NCBI RefSeq assembly: GCF_002339505.1
Contig: NZ_DDJO01000012.1
Span: 96,627 to 160,626, forward strand
DNA length: 64,000 nucleotides
Reading direction: 5' to 3'
Origin: Corynebacterium sp. UBA2622
Lineage (GTDB): Bacteria > Actinomycetota > Actinomycetes > Mycobacteriales > Mycobacteriaceae
Shown piece by piece: positions 1 to 9,899 of this stretch (within the stretch, counting starts at the first letter, position 1; each line of letters starts with the position of its first letter). The notes below the pieces were generated by a model. It made no database searches. It was not told the origin of the DNA and worked only from the letters and a program-made list of their open reading frames with translations. The position numbers and the translations under genes are program-made.

Positions 1-325
1 CGCGCAGCCCCGCAACCACCTGCTCCTTCGTCTGGCCGGCGGGAATGCGTTTGGAAAAGGCCCCGGAGAAGATGACGTCCATCGCGTGGCCCATAATGCG
101 CGGGGCGTAGACGGCGAGGAGGACGGAGGCCGCGTTCATGGCGAACACGGCGGTGAGGCTCAGCTTGTAGGGCGCGAGCAGGCCGATGAGCCGCTTGGCC
201 GAAGGCCAGAACTGCTTCGCCTTGCGCGGGGCGCGGTCGTGGTGGCCGCCCGCGGAGACGTTGTCGTCGAGGTCGTCGGTCTCGGGCGCGGCGGCAGCCC
301 GGTTGTCGGTTGTCGGCTCGCTCAT
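1..325 (-). CDS. ABC exporter subunit, N-terminal part (cut by window edge)
   Basis: The first 108 codons of a membrane ABC exporter subunit; the rest lies outside the window. The ATG at 325 overlaps the TGA stop of the upstream exporter gene (ATGA), so the two are translationally coupled. The visible part has an acidic, Asp/Glu-rich N-terminal tail of about 45 residues, then a basic stretch (RAPRKAKQFWPSAKRL), then the first transmembrane helix (about residues 55-75) of a type IV ABC exporter. Coupling of two half-transporters suggests a heterodimeric exporter. The ATPase domain is not visible and the substrate is unknown. Confidence 0.8.
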   Translation of the reverse strand, partial: MSEPTTDNRAAAAPETDDLDDNVSAGGHHDRAPRKAKQFWPSAKRLIGLLAPYKLSLTAVFAMNAASVLLAVYAPRIMGHAMDVIFSGAFSKRIPAGQTKEQVVAGLR

Positions 326-2037
326 GCGTCCACCTCCATCTGGGAGTTGCAAATTTCGCGGTAGGTCTCGCTCGCCGCCATGAGCTCATCGTGGGTTCCG
401 CGCGCGACGATGCGCCCGGCCTCCATGACGAGGATCTGGTCGGCATCGCTTATCGACGCCACCCGTTGCGCCACCATCAACACCGTCGCGGAGCTGGTGT
501 AGCGGCGCATCGCCTCACGCACCCGCGCGTCGGTGACGGCGTCGAGGGCGGAGAAGGAGTCGTCGAAGATGTACACGTTGGGCCGTGCCACCAGCATGCG
601 CGCGATGCACAGGCGCTGGCGCTGTCCGCCCGAGACGTTGGTGCCTCCCTGGGAGATCGCCATGTCCAAGCTCTCGACGAAGTCGGCCTGAGCCGTGCGC
701 AGGGCCTCCCACAGCTCGTCGTCCGAGGCGCCCGGGTTGCCCATCCGCAGGTTGGAGGCGACGGTGCCGGAGAAGAGGTAGGCCTTCTGGGGCACCATGG
801 AGACCCGGTCGACGAGGTCGGAGCGGTCCATGGCGGCGACGTCGGTGCCGTCGACAAGCACCGTGCCCCCCGTTGCCGTGTGCAGGCGCGGGATGAGGGA
901 GAGCAGGGTGGTTTTCCCCGAACCGGTCGAGCCGATGATCGCGGTGGTGGTGCCGGGAGCGGCGGTGAAGGAGACGTCGTGCAGCACGGGGGCCTCGGCA
1001 CCGGGGTAGGTGTAGGACACGTCCCGAAACTCGACGAGGCCCTCACGGCGATCGGGGTGCAGCGTGCGCTCCGGGTCGGGAGCGACTGGCTCGTGGGTGA
1101 GCAGCTCGCGGATGCGGCGGGCGCAGACGAGCGCGCGGGGCAGCACCATGGCCATGAAGGTGCCCATCATCACCGCCATGAGGATCTGCATCAGGTACTG
1201 CATGAACGCGGTGAGGGAACCGACCTCCACCTGGCCGTGGTCGACGCGGTGGCCGCCGAACCAGAGCACCGCCGCGGTGGCGAGGTTGAGGATGAGCATG
1301 ATCACCGGGAAGAGGAGGACGAAGATGCGCCCGATGCTCAGGGAGATGCGGGTGATGTCCTCGTTGGCGCCCTGGAAGCGCTGCTCCTCGAACTTCTCAC
1401 GGCCGAAGGCGCGGACGACGCGGATGCCGGCGATCTGCTCGCGCAGCACGCCGTTGATGTTGTCGAGCCTGCCCTGCATGGTGCGGAACATGGGCAGCAG
1501 CATCGAGATCAGGACGCCCACGACGGCGGTGAGGGCGAGCACGGCGACGACGACGAGCCACGACAGCCCAGGATCCTGGCGGATCGCCATAATGATGCCG
1601 CCGACGGCCATGATGGGGGCGGCCACCATGAAGTTGAGGAAGAGCAGGAACACCATCTGCACCTGCTGCACGTCGTTGGTGCCGCGGGTGACCAGGGTCG
1701 GGGTGCCGAAGTGCCCCAGGTCCTCCGCGGAGAACCCGTCAACCTTGGCGTACACGTCGCGGCGGATGTCGCGGCCGATGCGCATCGAGGTGCGGGAGGC
1801 GAACCACACCGCGGCAACCGCGGCGATGACCTGAACGAATGCGACGGCCAGCATGACGCCGCCGACGCGCCAGATGTAGGGCACGTCGGCCTGGGCGACG
1901 CCGCGGTCGATGATCCGGGCGTTGAGGTCGGGGAGGTAGAGGGTGGCCAGGGTGGTGATCAGCTGCAGGACGAGCACCAGCACAATCGAGGCCGTGTAGG
2001 GCCGCGCGGCCCGGGAGAGGATACGAATCAGGTCCAA
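322..2037 (-). CDS. ABC exporter half-transporter (permease-ATPase fusion)
   Basis: A 571-residue half-transporter: six-helix membrane domain followed by an ATPase domain. Seen in the sequence: Walker A GSTGSGKTT, the signature VSGGQRQRL, Walker B VYIFDDSFSALD and the switch His near VAQRV. The Walker B Glu is replaced by Asp (FDDSF), as in the degenerate site of heterodimeric exporters, which fits the coupled partner at 325. The open frame runs back to 2094, but I choose the TTG at 2037: an AAAGG ribosome-binding site lies just upstream, and the longer frame would run through a -10 element (TAGGAT, 2072-2077). Substrate unknown; drug, lipid or peptide export are all possible. Confidence 0.88.
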   Translation of the reverse strand: MDLIRILSRAARPYTASIVLVLVLQLITTLATLYLPDLNARIIDRGVAQADVPYIWRVGGVMLAVAFVQVIAAVAAVWFASRTSMRIGRDIRRDVYAKVDGFSAEDLGHFGTPTLVTRGTNDVQQVQMVFLLFLNFMVAAPIMAVGGIIMAIRQDPGLSWLVVVAVLALTAVVGVLISMLLPMFRTMQGRLDNINGVLREQIAGIRVVRAFGREKFEEQRFQGANEDITRISLSIGRIFVLLFPVIMLILNLATAAVLWFGGHRVDHGQVEVGSLTAFMQYLMQILMAVMMGTFMAMVLPRALVCARRIRELLTHEPVAPDPERTLHPDRREGLVEFRDVSYTYPGAEAPVLHDVSFTAAPGTTTAIIGSTGSGKTTLLSLIPRLHTATGGTVLVDGTDVAAMDRSDLVDRVSMVPQKAYLFSGTVASNLRMGNPGASDDELWEALRTAQADFVESLDMAISQGGTNVSGGQRQRLCIARMLVARPNVYIFDDSFSALDAVTDARVREAMRRYTSSATVLMVAQRVASISDADQILVMEAGRIVARGTHDELMAASETYREICNSQMEVDA

Positions 2038-2086
2038 CGTACGGGCCCTTTCTGGGTGGGGAGTCCCGCCCATCCTATACCCCCCA

Positions 2087-2100
2087 GGTGACATGTCACC
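2087..2100. promoter_or_regulatory. 14-bp palindrome at exporter promoter
   Basis: GGTGACATGTCACC is a perfect palindrome. On the minus strand it sits about 10 bp before the TAGGAT -10 element of the ABC exporter, that is, over the -35 region. This placement fits an operator for a dimeric regulator. The regulator is not identifiable here. Confidence 0.45.
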
Positions 2101-2107
2101 CAGCGTC

Positions 2108-2133
2108 GAAAGGCGCGGCCTTCAGGGCCTTTC
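2108..2133 (-). terminator. Weak hairpin after fprA
   Basis: GAAAGGC (2108-2114) can pair with GCCTTTC (2127-2133) just past the fprA stop. There is no T-run, so it is at best a factor-assisted terminator separating fprA from the exporter promoter. Confidence 0.35.
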
Positions 2134-2136
2134 CAG

Positions 2137-3489
2137 CTACTTACCGCGCGAGTGGCGCACCATCTCGTCCCACTCGACGATCTTCTTGCGCTCGCGCGGG
2201 TGCGTGGCGCATTCCTCGCCGGCGGTGCGCTCCGCCTTGTCCAGCTGGTACCAGCCGTCCCAGGTGGTGTACTCGATGCCGCGCTCCTCGAGCAGGCCGA
2301 GGATGGCGTCCGGGTCGGTGTGGGAGGGGGTGCGCAGCTTGCCGGCGTCGGCGTCTGCGATGAGCATGTCCGTGGTTTCCTTGGCGTCGGACTTGGTGTT
2401 GCCGATCAGCCCGACCGGGCCGCGCTTGATCCATCCGGTGACGTAGAGGGAGTCGGCGAATTCGGAGCCGTCCATCACGTGGCCGCCGTCGTTGGGGATG
2501 ACGTTGCGTTCGAGGTCGAAGGGCACGCCCTCGACGGGCTCGGAGCGGTAGCCAATGGCGTGGTAGACCTGCTGGACGGGCCAATCGGTGAAGCTGCCGG
2601 TGCCGCGGATGCCGCCCTGGCCGTCGAACTCCTGGCGCTCGGTGCGGATGCCGACGACGGCGTCGCCCTCCTTGAGCACCTCCACCGGCTCCTCGAAGAA
2701 GTGGATGTGGATCTTGTGCGGGCTGTCGTCGGGCTCGCGCATCGCGTACTGCTCCAGCACCTGGCAGTTCAGGTCGATCGACTTGTCGGCGCGGCGCAGT
2801 TCCTCGGACTGCTGGTCGTAGTCGATGTCCTCGGGGTCGACGAGCACCTGGATCGTGTCGGACAGGTCCAGCTCGCGCAGCTCTTTCGGGGTGAACTTGG
2901 CCTGCGCGGGCCCGCGGCGGCCGAACATGTGGACCACCTCGGCGCGGTTGTTCTTCAGCGACTCGTAGACGTTGTCCGGGATCTCGGTGACAAGCAGCTC
3001 GTCGCCGGTCTTGGCCAGGATGCGGGAAATGTCGAGGGCGACGTTGCCCACGCCGATGACGGCGACCTCGCGCGCCTCCAGGTTCCAGGAGCGCTCGAAG
3101 CGGGGGTTGCCGTCGTAGAAGCCGACGAACTCGGCCGCGCCTATCGACGCGTCACCGCCCGGGATGAGCAGCTCGCGGTCGCGCACGGCGCCCGTGGAAA
3201 TGACGATCGCGTCGTAGTACTCCCGCAGCTCCTCAATGGTGATGTCCCGGCCCACCTGGATGTTGCCCAGCAGGCGCAGCTGCGGCTTGTCCATCACGCG
3301 GTGCAGGGAGGTGACGATGCCCTTGATGCGCGGGTGGTCGGGGGCGACCCCGTAGCGGATGAGGCCGAACGGCGCGGGCATCTGCTCGAACAGGTCGACG
3401 TGGATGTCGTGCTCTTCGTTGCGGATGAGGAGGTCGGAGGCGTAAATGCCGGCGGGGCCGGCGCCGATGACGGCGACGCGCAGACTCAT
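2137..3489 (-). CDS. fprA: Ferredoxin/flavodoxin-NADP reductase FprA
   Basis: A 450-residue adrenodoxin-reductase-type flavoprotein that moves electrons between NADPH and ferredoxin in the cytoplasm. The N-terminal FAD-binding Rossmann motif is GAGPAG (about residues 8-13) and a second dinucleotide motif, GVGNVALD, binds NADP. The family segments FGLIRYGVAPDH and the C-terminal GWIKRGPVGLIGNTK are present. The frame opens at 3543, but the ATG at 3489 is preceded by a GGAAAGGA ribosome-binding site and gives the normal N-terminus (MSLRVAVIGAGPAG). A TATCAT -10 element lies at 3532-3537. Length is normal for FprA. Confidence 0.93.
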   Translation of the reverse strand: MSLRVAVIGAGPAGIYASDLLIRNEEHDIHVDLFEQMPAPFGLIRYGVAPDHPRIKGIVTSLHRVMDKPQLRLLGNIQVGRDITIEELREYYDAIVISTGAVRDRELLIPGGDASIGAAEFVGFYDGNPRFERSWNLEAREVAVIGVGNVALDISRILAKTGDELLVTEIPDNVYESLKNNRAEVVHMFGRRGPAQAKFTPKELRELDLSDTIQVLVDPEDIDYDQQSEELRRADKSIDLNCQVLEQYAMREPDDSPHKIHIHFFEEPVEVLKEGDAVVGIRTERQEFDGQGGIRGTGSFTDWPVQQVYHAIGYRSEPVEGVPFDLERNVIPNDGGHVMDGSEFADSLYVTGWIKRGPVGLIGNTKSDAKETTDMLIADADAGKLRTPSHTDPDAILGLLEERGIEYTTWDGWYQLDKAERTAGEECATHPRERKKIVEWDEMVRHSRGK

Positions 3490-3609
3490 AGAGGGTGGGT
3501 TCCTTTCCACGGGGAAGCGGTAGTCGTGGCCATGATAGACCACACGGCAAACCCCGCCGACACCCGGTGGCGGCCGATTCCGCGCATCGGCGCAGGTGAG
3601 GGGCGGGGA

Positions 3610-4671
3610 CTAGGGGATGCGCCGGGTCCAGGCGTCGGTGGCGAACTTCTCCTCCACCAGTTTCTCCGCGGCGGCGATGTCGGCGTCGTCAAGCTGCGCG
3701 CTGCGCGACGGGTAGCGCGACATGAAGGTGGACATCAGCGTCCCGATGACCTCCTCGCGCGCCACGCCCGTCTGGCGACGCAGCGGATCGACGCGCTTCT
3801 TCGCACTGCGCAGGCCCTTGTCGGCGAGCTTGACCTTGCCCACGCGCAGCACCTCCATCATCTTGTCGGCGTCGATGTCGTAACTCATGGTGGTGTGGTG
3901 CAGCACCGCCCCGGGTACCCGTTTCTGGGCGGCGCCGCCGATCTTGCCGCCGTCGGATGTGATGTCGTTGATGGGCACGTACCAGGCGTTGACCCCCAGG
4001 GACTTCAGTCCGGCGAGCACCCACGCGTCGAGGTACTGGTAGCTGTCCACGTAGCTCAGGCCCCTGACGATGTCCTCGGGCAGGTACATGGAGTAAGTGA
4101 CGCAGTTGCCTCCCTCCATGAACATCGCGCCGCCGCCGGAGATGCGCCGCACGGGCACGATCCCGTGGCGTTCCACCCCCTCCTGGTCGAGCTCGTTGGA
4201 GTAGGACTGGTAGGAGCCGAAGACCACGGCCCGGTCCTCCCACTCCCAGAAGCGGAGGGTGGGGTTGCGCCGGCCCGCCCGGACCTCGTCGAGGAGGTGC
4301 TGGTCCAGCGCCACGTTCACCGGGGAGGGCAGGACGGGGGAGTGGATGACATCCCAGGTGTAGTCGGTGATGTCCTTGGCGTCCACGAGAGCGCGCCGGG
4401 CGGTCACCGCGACATCCCTGGCAGTGAACCCGTGCAGGTCCACCTCCCCCAGCTCGGCGAGGGCGCGGCCGATGCGCTCCTCCAGCGCCGCGGCGTCCTC
4501 CGCCACGCCGGCGCCGATGAGTGCCCGGTTGATTGCGTCGTAGGCTTCCTCGGGCTCGAGGAAGAAGTCACCCGAGATGACCGCGCCGGTGATGCGTTCG
4601 CCGTCGTCGGTGATGTCCGCGACGACGAGTTTGCCGTCCTTGACCTTCAGTTCGAAGTGGTGCTGTGCCAT
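3610..4671 (-). CDS. lplA: Lipoate-protein ligase A
   Basis: A 353-residue ligase of the BPL/LplA fold that attaches lipoate to the E2 subunits of 2-oxoacid dehydrogenases and to GcvH. Residues 1-100 or so form the small accessory domain that is C-terminal or a separate protein in other lineages; here it comes first. The catalytic domain has the signature RRISGGGAMF and the lysine loop GGKIGGAAQKR. The ATG at 4671 is chosen over the 4701 start because a TATAGT -10 element (4679-4684) ends 7 nt before it, implying a leaderless mRNA. The gene is divergent from mtnN. Confidence 0.9.
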   Translation of the reverse strand: MAQHHFELKVKDGKLVVADITDDGERITGAVISGDFFLEPEEAYDAINRALIGAGVAEDAAALEERIGRALAELGEVDLHGFTARDVAVTARRALVDAKDITDYTWDVIHSPVLPSPVNVALDQHLLDEVRAGRRNPTLRFWEWEDRAVVFGSYQSYSNELDQEGVERHGIVPVRRISGGGAMFMEGGNCVTYSMYLPEDIVRGLSYVDSYQYLDAWVLAGLKSLGVNAWYVPINDITSDGGKIGGAAQKRVPGAVLHHTTMSYDIDADKMMEVLRVGKVKLADKGLRSAKKRVDPLRRQTGVAREEVIGTLMSTFMSRYPSRSAQLDDADIAAAEKLVEEKFATDAWTRRIP

Positions 4672-4742
4672 GAGCGCGACTATACGTGCGGAGGCGGACA
4701 CGGCAGCCGGGCCACCGTGGGGCGGGCGCTACCCTTGGGGCC

Positions 4743-5300
4743 ATGAGCATTCTTGTCGTGGCGGCCATGAAGGAAGAGGCCGCCGAGATCACCGCCCGCA
4801 TGGACCACGAGGTCCTCATCACCGGGATAGGCACGGTTCCGGCCGCGATTGCGCTGACCAGGCGCCTGGCGCTGGGTCCCGCCCCGGAGCGGGTGGTCAA
4901 CGTCGGTACGGCGGGAGCGCTCGTCGACCTCCCCGCGGGGGTCTACGAGGTCGGCGCGGTGCTCAAACACGACCGCAGGGTGCTCGACGTCTCCGGGCTG
5001 ACGGACTTCGTCTACCCGCGCCTTTTCGAACTTGACACGCACACCGCGCTCCCGAAAGCCCGCCTGGCCACCGGTGACACCTTCGTCAACACCACCGCCC
5101 TGCGCGACGAGCTCGCCCGCGAGAGCGACCTCGTGGACATGGAGGGTTACGCCCTGGCCGCCGTCTGCCGCGAGTTCGACGTCCCCCTGACCATGCTCAA
5201 GCAGGTCTCGGACAACGCCAACGAGACCTCCAACGTGTCCTGGCCGGAGTCCCTCGCGGTGGCGGCCGTGCAGCTCAACGACGCCCTCGCTCTCCTGTAG
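4743..5300 (+). CDS. mtnN: MTA/SAH nucleosidase family protein
   Basis: A 185-residue PNP/UDP phosphorylase-family nucleosidase that cleaves adenine from methylthioadenosine or S-adenosylhomocysteine. The catalytic acid region AAMKEEA lies at residues 7-13 and the purine-binding Asp loop SDNANE is near residue 159; VDMEGYALA is the substrate Met-Glu segment. It is shorter than E. coli MtnN (about 230 residues), mainly in the middle, so substrate preference could differ. TACCCT at 4730-4735 ends 7 nt before the ATG, suggesting leaderless initiation. The next gene follows after 3 nt and is probably co-transcribed. Confidence 0.85.
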   Translation: MSILVVAAMKEEAAEITARMDHEVLITGIGTVPAAIALTRRLALGPAPERVVNVGTAGALVDLPAGVYEVGAVLKHDRRVLDVSGLTDFVYPRLFELDTHTALPKARLATGDTFVNTTALRDELARESDLVDMEGYALAAVCREFDVPLTMLKQVSDNANETSNVSWPESLAVAAVQLNDALALL

Positions 5301-5303
5301 ACC

Positions 5304-5861
5304 ATGGATGTCTCCTCCACCCGCACCTACGCCGAGGAAGCGGGCATCACGCTTTCCGACGCCCCCGCACCCCTCTTCCAGCTCCTCGTTCTGTGCATGC
5401 TGCAGGCGAAGCCGATCAAGGCGGCCGTTGCGGTCGAGGCGGCCCGCGGCCTGTTCGCGGCCGGACTGACCACGCCGGAGAAGATGCGCTCCGCCCGCCG
5501 CGCCACGCTCATCCGCATCTTCGGCGAGACCGGGTACAAGCGCTACGACGAATCCACCGCCACCCGACTGCGCGAAATGAGCGCGAAGCTGCTCGACGAG
5601 CACGGCGGCGACCTCCGCGCACTGCGGGGGACGGCTCCCGGCTGCCTCCAGGACTTCGACGGGGTCGGACCGGCCTGCGCCACCATGTTCGCTCGCGAAG
5701 CGCAGGGGGTGTGGCCGGAGCTCGCCCCCGTCTTCGACAAGAAGGCTCTGGAGGGGGCGGTAAAGCTCGGGTTGCCCACCGACCCGGGTGAGCTGGCGAA
5801 GCGCAGCGACGACCTGCCCCGCTTTGCGGCGCACCTGGTCCGGGCCGCGCTCGAACACTGA
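5304..5861 (+). CDS. HhH-GPD-like protein without Fe-S cluster
   Basis: A 185-residue protein resembling the helix-hairpin-helix DNA glycosylase superfamily (endonuclease III type). The hairpin motif is LQDFDGVGPACATMFA (about residues 112-127), followed by VFDKKAL where glycosylases have their catalytic VDxHV Asp. The C-terminal four-Cys Fe-S loop of endonuclease III is absent, as is the usual catalytic Lys before the hairpin in a recognisable form. It follows mtnN by 3 nt. DNA binding is likely; glycosylase activity is uncertain. Confidence 0.75.
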   Translation: MDVSSTRTYAEEAGITLSDAPAPLFQLLVLCMLQAKPIKAAVAVEAARGLFAAGLTTPEKMRSARRATLIRIFGETGYKRYDESTATRLREMSAKLLDEHGGDLRALRGTAPGCLQDFDGVGPACATMFAREAQGVWPELAPVFDKKALEGAVKLGLPTDPGELAKRSDDLPRFAAHLVRAALEH

Positions 5862-5893
5862 GGGGTTGGCCTCGGGCGCAGGGTTTACAGAAC

Positions 5894-5929
5894 GACGCGC
5901 CCGCCGGCGTGTTTGCCGGCGGGCGCGTC
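5894..5929. terminator. Bidirectional hairpin terminator
   Basis: A perfect 15-bp GC-rich stem (5894-5908 with 5915-5929) with a 6-nt loop lies between the convergent HhH and PfpI genes. It lacks a long T-run, as is common for actinobacterial terminators. Confidence 0.65.
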
Positions 5930-5943
5930 GCGCCTGGCAGTCC

Positions 5944-6468
5944 TTACTTGGCGAACTGCTCGATAATCGCCTTGTTGAAGGCGGGCAGGTCATCCGGGGT
6001 GCGCGAGGAAATGAAGCCGTTGTCCACCACGACCTCCTCATCGACCCACGCCGCGCCGGCGTTGACCAGGTCGGTCTTGAGGGACTTGAAGGAGGTGAGC
6101 TTCACGCCCTTGATGGCGTCGGCCTCGGTGAGAATCCAGCCGCCGTGGCAGATGACGCCGACGGGCTTGTCGGCGGCGCGCAGGTCCTTGACGAACTGCA
6201 CGGCGTCCTCATCGGTGCGGATGGTGTCCGCGTTGCCCGTGCCACCCGGCAGGATGAGCCCGTCAAAGTCGGTCGCCTTCGCATCGGCGGAGGTGAGGTC
6301 CACGGAGACGGAGGTGCCGTTCTTTCCCTCGATCTCGCCGGTCTCGGTGGAGATGACCTTGACGGTCGCCCCCGCGGCCTCGACGGCCTCCCTGGGGGAG
6401 GTCAGCTCGGAATCCTCGAAACCGTTGGTCGCGATGATCGCGATGTTCTTGCCGTTAAGATCAGCCAT
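5944..6468 (-). CDS. DJ-1/PfpI family protein (YhbO-type)
   Basis: A 174-residue member of the DJ-1/PfpI superfamily, most like the bacterial YhbO/PfpI stress proteins described as proteases, deglycases or glyoxalases. The nucleophile elbow is VICHGGW (Cys about residue 105), with the Glu of GFEDSE near residue 18 and the adjacent His. Full length for the family. The ATG has an AAAGGACGAGG ribosome-binding site. It is monocistronic, with hairpins on both sides. Which activity matters in the cell cannot be read from sequence. Confidence 0.88.
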   Translation of the reverse strand: MADLNGKNIAIIATNGFEDSELTSPREAVEAAGATVKVISTETGEIEGKNGTSVSVDLTSADAKATDFDGLILPGGTGNADTIRTDEDAVQFVKDLRAADKPVGVICHGGWILTEADAIKGVKLTSFKSLKTDLVNAGAAWVDEEVVVDNGFISSRTPDDLPAFNKAIIEQFAK

Positions 6469-6516
6469 GAAGCCTCGTCCTTTCGTCTGTATGTGCTAAC
6501 GGGGACAAGCGTAGGC

Positions 6517-6552
6517 AAAAAAGCAGCGGTGTGCAGAACCCCTGCACACCGC
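6517..6552 (-). terminator. Intrinsic terminator of the AI-2E family transporter gene
   Basis: An 11-bp stem (6526-6536 with 6542-6552) followed on the minus strand by six T residues (6517-6522). This is the most classical Rho-independent terminator in the window. Confidence 0.85.
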
Positions 6553-6575
6553 CTCTTCGGAGCGACCCGCAGCGC

Positions 6576-8063
6576 TTAGCGGTCGTCCTTCTCGATGGCC
6601 CGGGTCTGGCCCGGCTGCTCCGTGTCGAGGTCTGTCTCCCGCGCCTCGTTCGAGCGGGGGAGACGGGTGGAGCCGAGCGGCTGCCTGCTCCGCCCCGCCC
6701 CCGGAAGGCGGGTGCGGCGGCCCATGTCCCGCAGGTGGGCGCGTACGGCGAGGAAGGCCTCGCGCGAGTCCATGGTCTGGCTCTGCTGGGTGGAAATCTT
6801 GATGTCGTCAGCGGTGATCTCCCCGGCGCGCAAGGCCGTCATCTCCGCCCAGTAGCTCAGCCACACCGCGATCACGGCCGCGACAGGCACGGCGAGGAAG
6901 GCACCGACGATGCCGAACAGGGTGCCGCCGACGGTGACGGAGAGCAGGACGATGGCCGCGTGGAGACCCATGGCGCGGGACTGCAGGATCGGGGAGAGGA
7001 TGTTGCCCTCGAGCTGCTGCACGGCGACAACCAGCAGCAGCGCGAGCAGGGCGTTCACCGGGCCGTTGGAGACCAGGGCGATGCTGATGGAGAGCAGCCC
7101 GGCGGTGAATGCGCCGATGATGGGAATGAAGCCGCCGAAGAAGGTGATCACCGCGAGCACGGGCCACAGGGGCACACCGAGCAAAAGCAGGCCGAGGCCG
7201 ATAAAGACGGCGTCGACGGCCGAGACGATCGCCTGCGCGCGGATGAACCCGGCCAGCGTGTTCCACGAGCGCATAAGCACCTCGGTGAGGTGCCAGCCGG
7301 ACTTGATGCCCACGTACTTGCGCAGCCAGGGCAGGAAGCGGTCGCCGTCCTTGAGGAAGAAGAAGGTGAGGATCAGGGTGAGCACCAGGGTGGTGCCCAC
7401 GGAAGCCACGATGCCGATTCCCGACATCACCCCGGATGCGATGTTCGAGGCCTGGCCCCGGACGAAGTCCGTCACCTGCTGCAGCGTTTCCTGGACGCGG
7501 CTGCTGTCGAGGATGCCCAGGTTGAAGCGTTCCTCGGCCCACGCCACCGCGTCGGTGATGCCCTGCTGCGACTGGGTGATCAGCTGGCCGCCCTGATTCT
7601 GCACTAGGGGAGCCATGAGGGCGAAGATCGCGGCGATGAGGCCGAAGAAGACGAGCAGGACAATCGACACGGCGAGAGCGGGTGCCATTCCCGCGCGGTT
7701 GCGCAGCGCGCGCACCGGCGGCCAGAGAACCGTGCTCACCACCAAGGCGAGCAGCGCCGGGAGGAGGCCCACCCAGACGAACTTCAGCAGGTAGAGGAGG
7801 AGCGCGGAGGCCGCGACGATGATGATGAAGCGCAGCGCCCACGCGGCCGCGGTGCGACCGTCCGAGGCGATGATCTCGCCGCGGTCGATCGGGTCGCCCG
7901 CCATCTCTCGCGCGGCATCCGCCGGGGTGGGGTACATCTCGGGTTGGTGGACCGCGGCATCGAGCGCGCCGACGAAGTCGAAGTCGTCCTCACCGGTCCC
8001 GCCGGCGCGGTTGTCGCGGGGCTGCCGCCCGGACTGGGCCCTGTTGTTTTCGGGTGTAGTCAC
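6576..8063 (-). CDS. AI-2E family transporter (PerM/UPF0118)
   Basis: A 495-residue polytopic membrane protein of the AI-2 exporter-like (PerM) family; members include autoinducer-2 exporters and Na+/H+ antiporters, so the substrate is open. A 90-residue hydrophilic N-terminal tail precedes paired helices (about residues 95-150), a soluble segment (about 190-270) and a C-terminal block of five or six helices with the family GLLLLGVPLWPVLAVI region and the FFGGFIPIIGAF motif. The track of the frame goes back to 8192, but the GTG at 8063 begins a plausible soluble tail (TTPENNRAQ); start uncertain. Its own terminator follows. Confidence 0.82.
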   Translation of the reverse strand: MTTPENNRAQSGRQPRDNRAGGTGEDDFDFVGALDAAVHQPEMYPTPADAAREMAGDPIDRGEIIASDGRTAAAWALRFIIIVAASALLLYLLKFVWVGLLPALLALVVSTVLWPPVRALRNRAGMAPALAVSIVLLVFFGLIAAIFALMAPLVQNQGGQLITQSQQGITDAVAWAEERFNLGILDSSRVQETLQQVTDFVRGQASNIASGVMSGIGIVASVGTTLVLTLILTFFFLKDGDRFLPWLRKYVGIKSGWHLTEVLMRSWNTLAGFIRAQAIVSAVDAVFIGLGLLLLGVPLWPVLAVITFFGGFIPIIGAFTAGLLSISIALVSNGPVNALLALLLVVAVQQLEGNILSPILQSRAMGLHAAIVLLSVTVGGTLFGIVGAFLAVPVAAVIAVWLSYWAEMTALRAGEITADDIKISTQQSQTMDSREAFLAVRAHLRDMGRRTRLPGAGRSRQPLGSTRLPRSNEARETDLDTEQPGQTRAIEKDDR

Positions 8064-8181
8064 GGTGCGCAATTGTGCCAGACCACACGCTTTTTGGTGA
8101 AGAGGCGGGGGGCGTCGCAAAGCGAATGCCCGTGCCTCTGGCAACCGCAAGGTGACAGCGGTAGTGTGATGTGAACCATAT

Positions 8182-8189
8182 TTTGCAAA
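8182..8189. promoter_or_regulatory. Putative RamB site upstream of aldehyde dehydrogenase
   Basis: TTTGCAAA, the conserved core of the corynebacterial RamB site, occurs 45 bp before the aldehyde dehydrogenase ATG. RamB is known to control acetate and ethanol genes, including ald, in C. glutamicum. Binding here is inferred from the motif only. Confidence 0.5.
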
Positions 8190-8233
8190 CAAAAGGACCC
8201 GCGCAGGCGGATCCCGATCAGGAAGGACACGCC

Positions 8234-9754
<1,521 letters not shown>

Positions 9755-9775
9755 GCTCGGCCCGCTTGACGACGA

Positions 9776-9807
9776 CCCGCCCGCTCCCTCTCCGCCGGGC
9801 GGGTTTT
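9776..9807 (+). terminator. Terminator of ald
   Basis: CCCGCCCG (9776-9783) pairs with CGGGCGGG (9796-9803), followed by TTTT. Confidence 0.75.
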
Positions 9808-9846
9808 CGTCGCTGGCCAGCGACAACAAAAAAGTTGAGTGTGTCG

Positions 9847-9874
9847 GGAACAAATTTGGCGCGGCACCCGTTGT
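9847..9874 (+). promoter_or_regulatory. SigH-type promoter of dnaK
   Basis: GGAACA (9847-9852) and CGTTGT (9869-9874) are 16 bp apart, matching the actinobacterial SigH pattern GGAAYA-N16/17-CGTT. The same arrangement recurs at clpB. Confidence 0.65.
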
Positions 9875-9878
9875 AGAG

Positions 9879-9899
9879 ATTGAGTGCGATGGACTCAAG
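9879..9899. promoter_or_regulatory. HAIR operator (HspR site) of dnaK
   Basis: ATTGAGT and ACTCAAG separated by 7 bp match the HspR inverted repeat CTTGAGT-N7-ACTCAAG in 13 of 14 arm positions. It covers the -35 region of a housekeeping promoter with -10 TATAGT (9917-9922). A further shortened repeat, TTGAG-N5-CTCAA, lies at 9935-9949 in the 5' leader, and a half site at 9835-9840. Confidence 0.88.

Noticed and set aside
310..2091. 593-codon open frame on the plus strand opposite the ABC exporter
   Set aside because: It reads as His/Asp/Gly-rich low-complexity protein and mirrors the exporter. Long antisense frames are expected at this GC content; the same holds for the long frames opposite fprA/lplA, clpB, pta/ackA, pknG and mrpA.
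9835..9840. Third HAIR operator at the start of the dnaK leader region
   Set aside because: Only one half (TTGAGT) is present; no ACTCAA at the right spacing.
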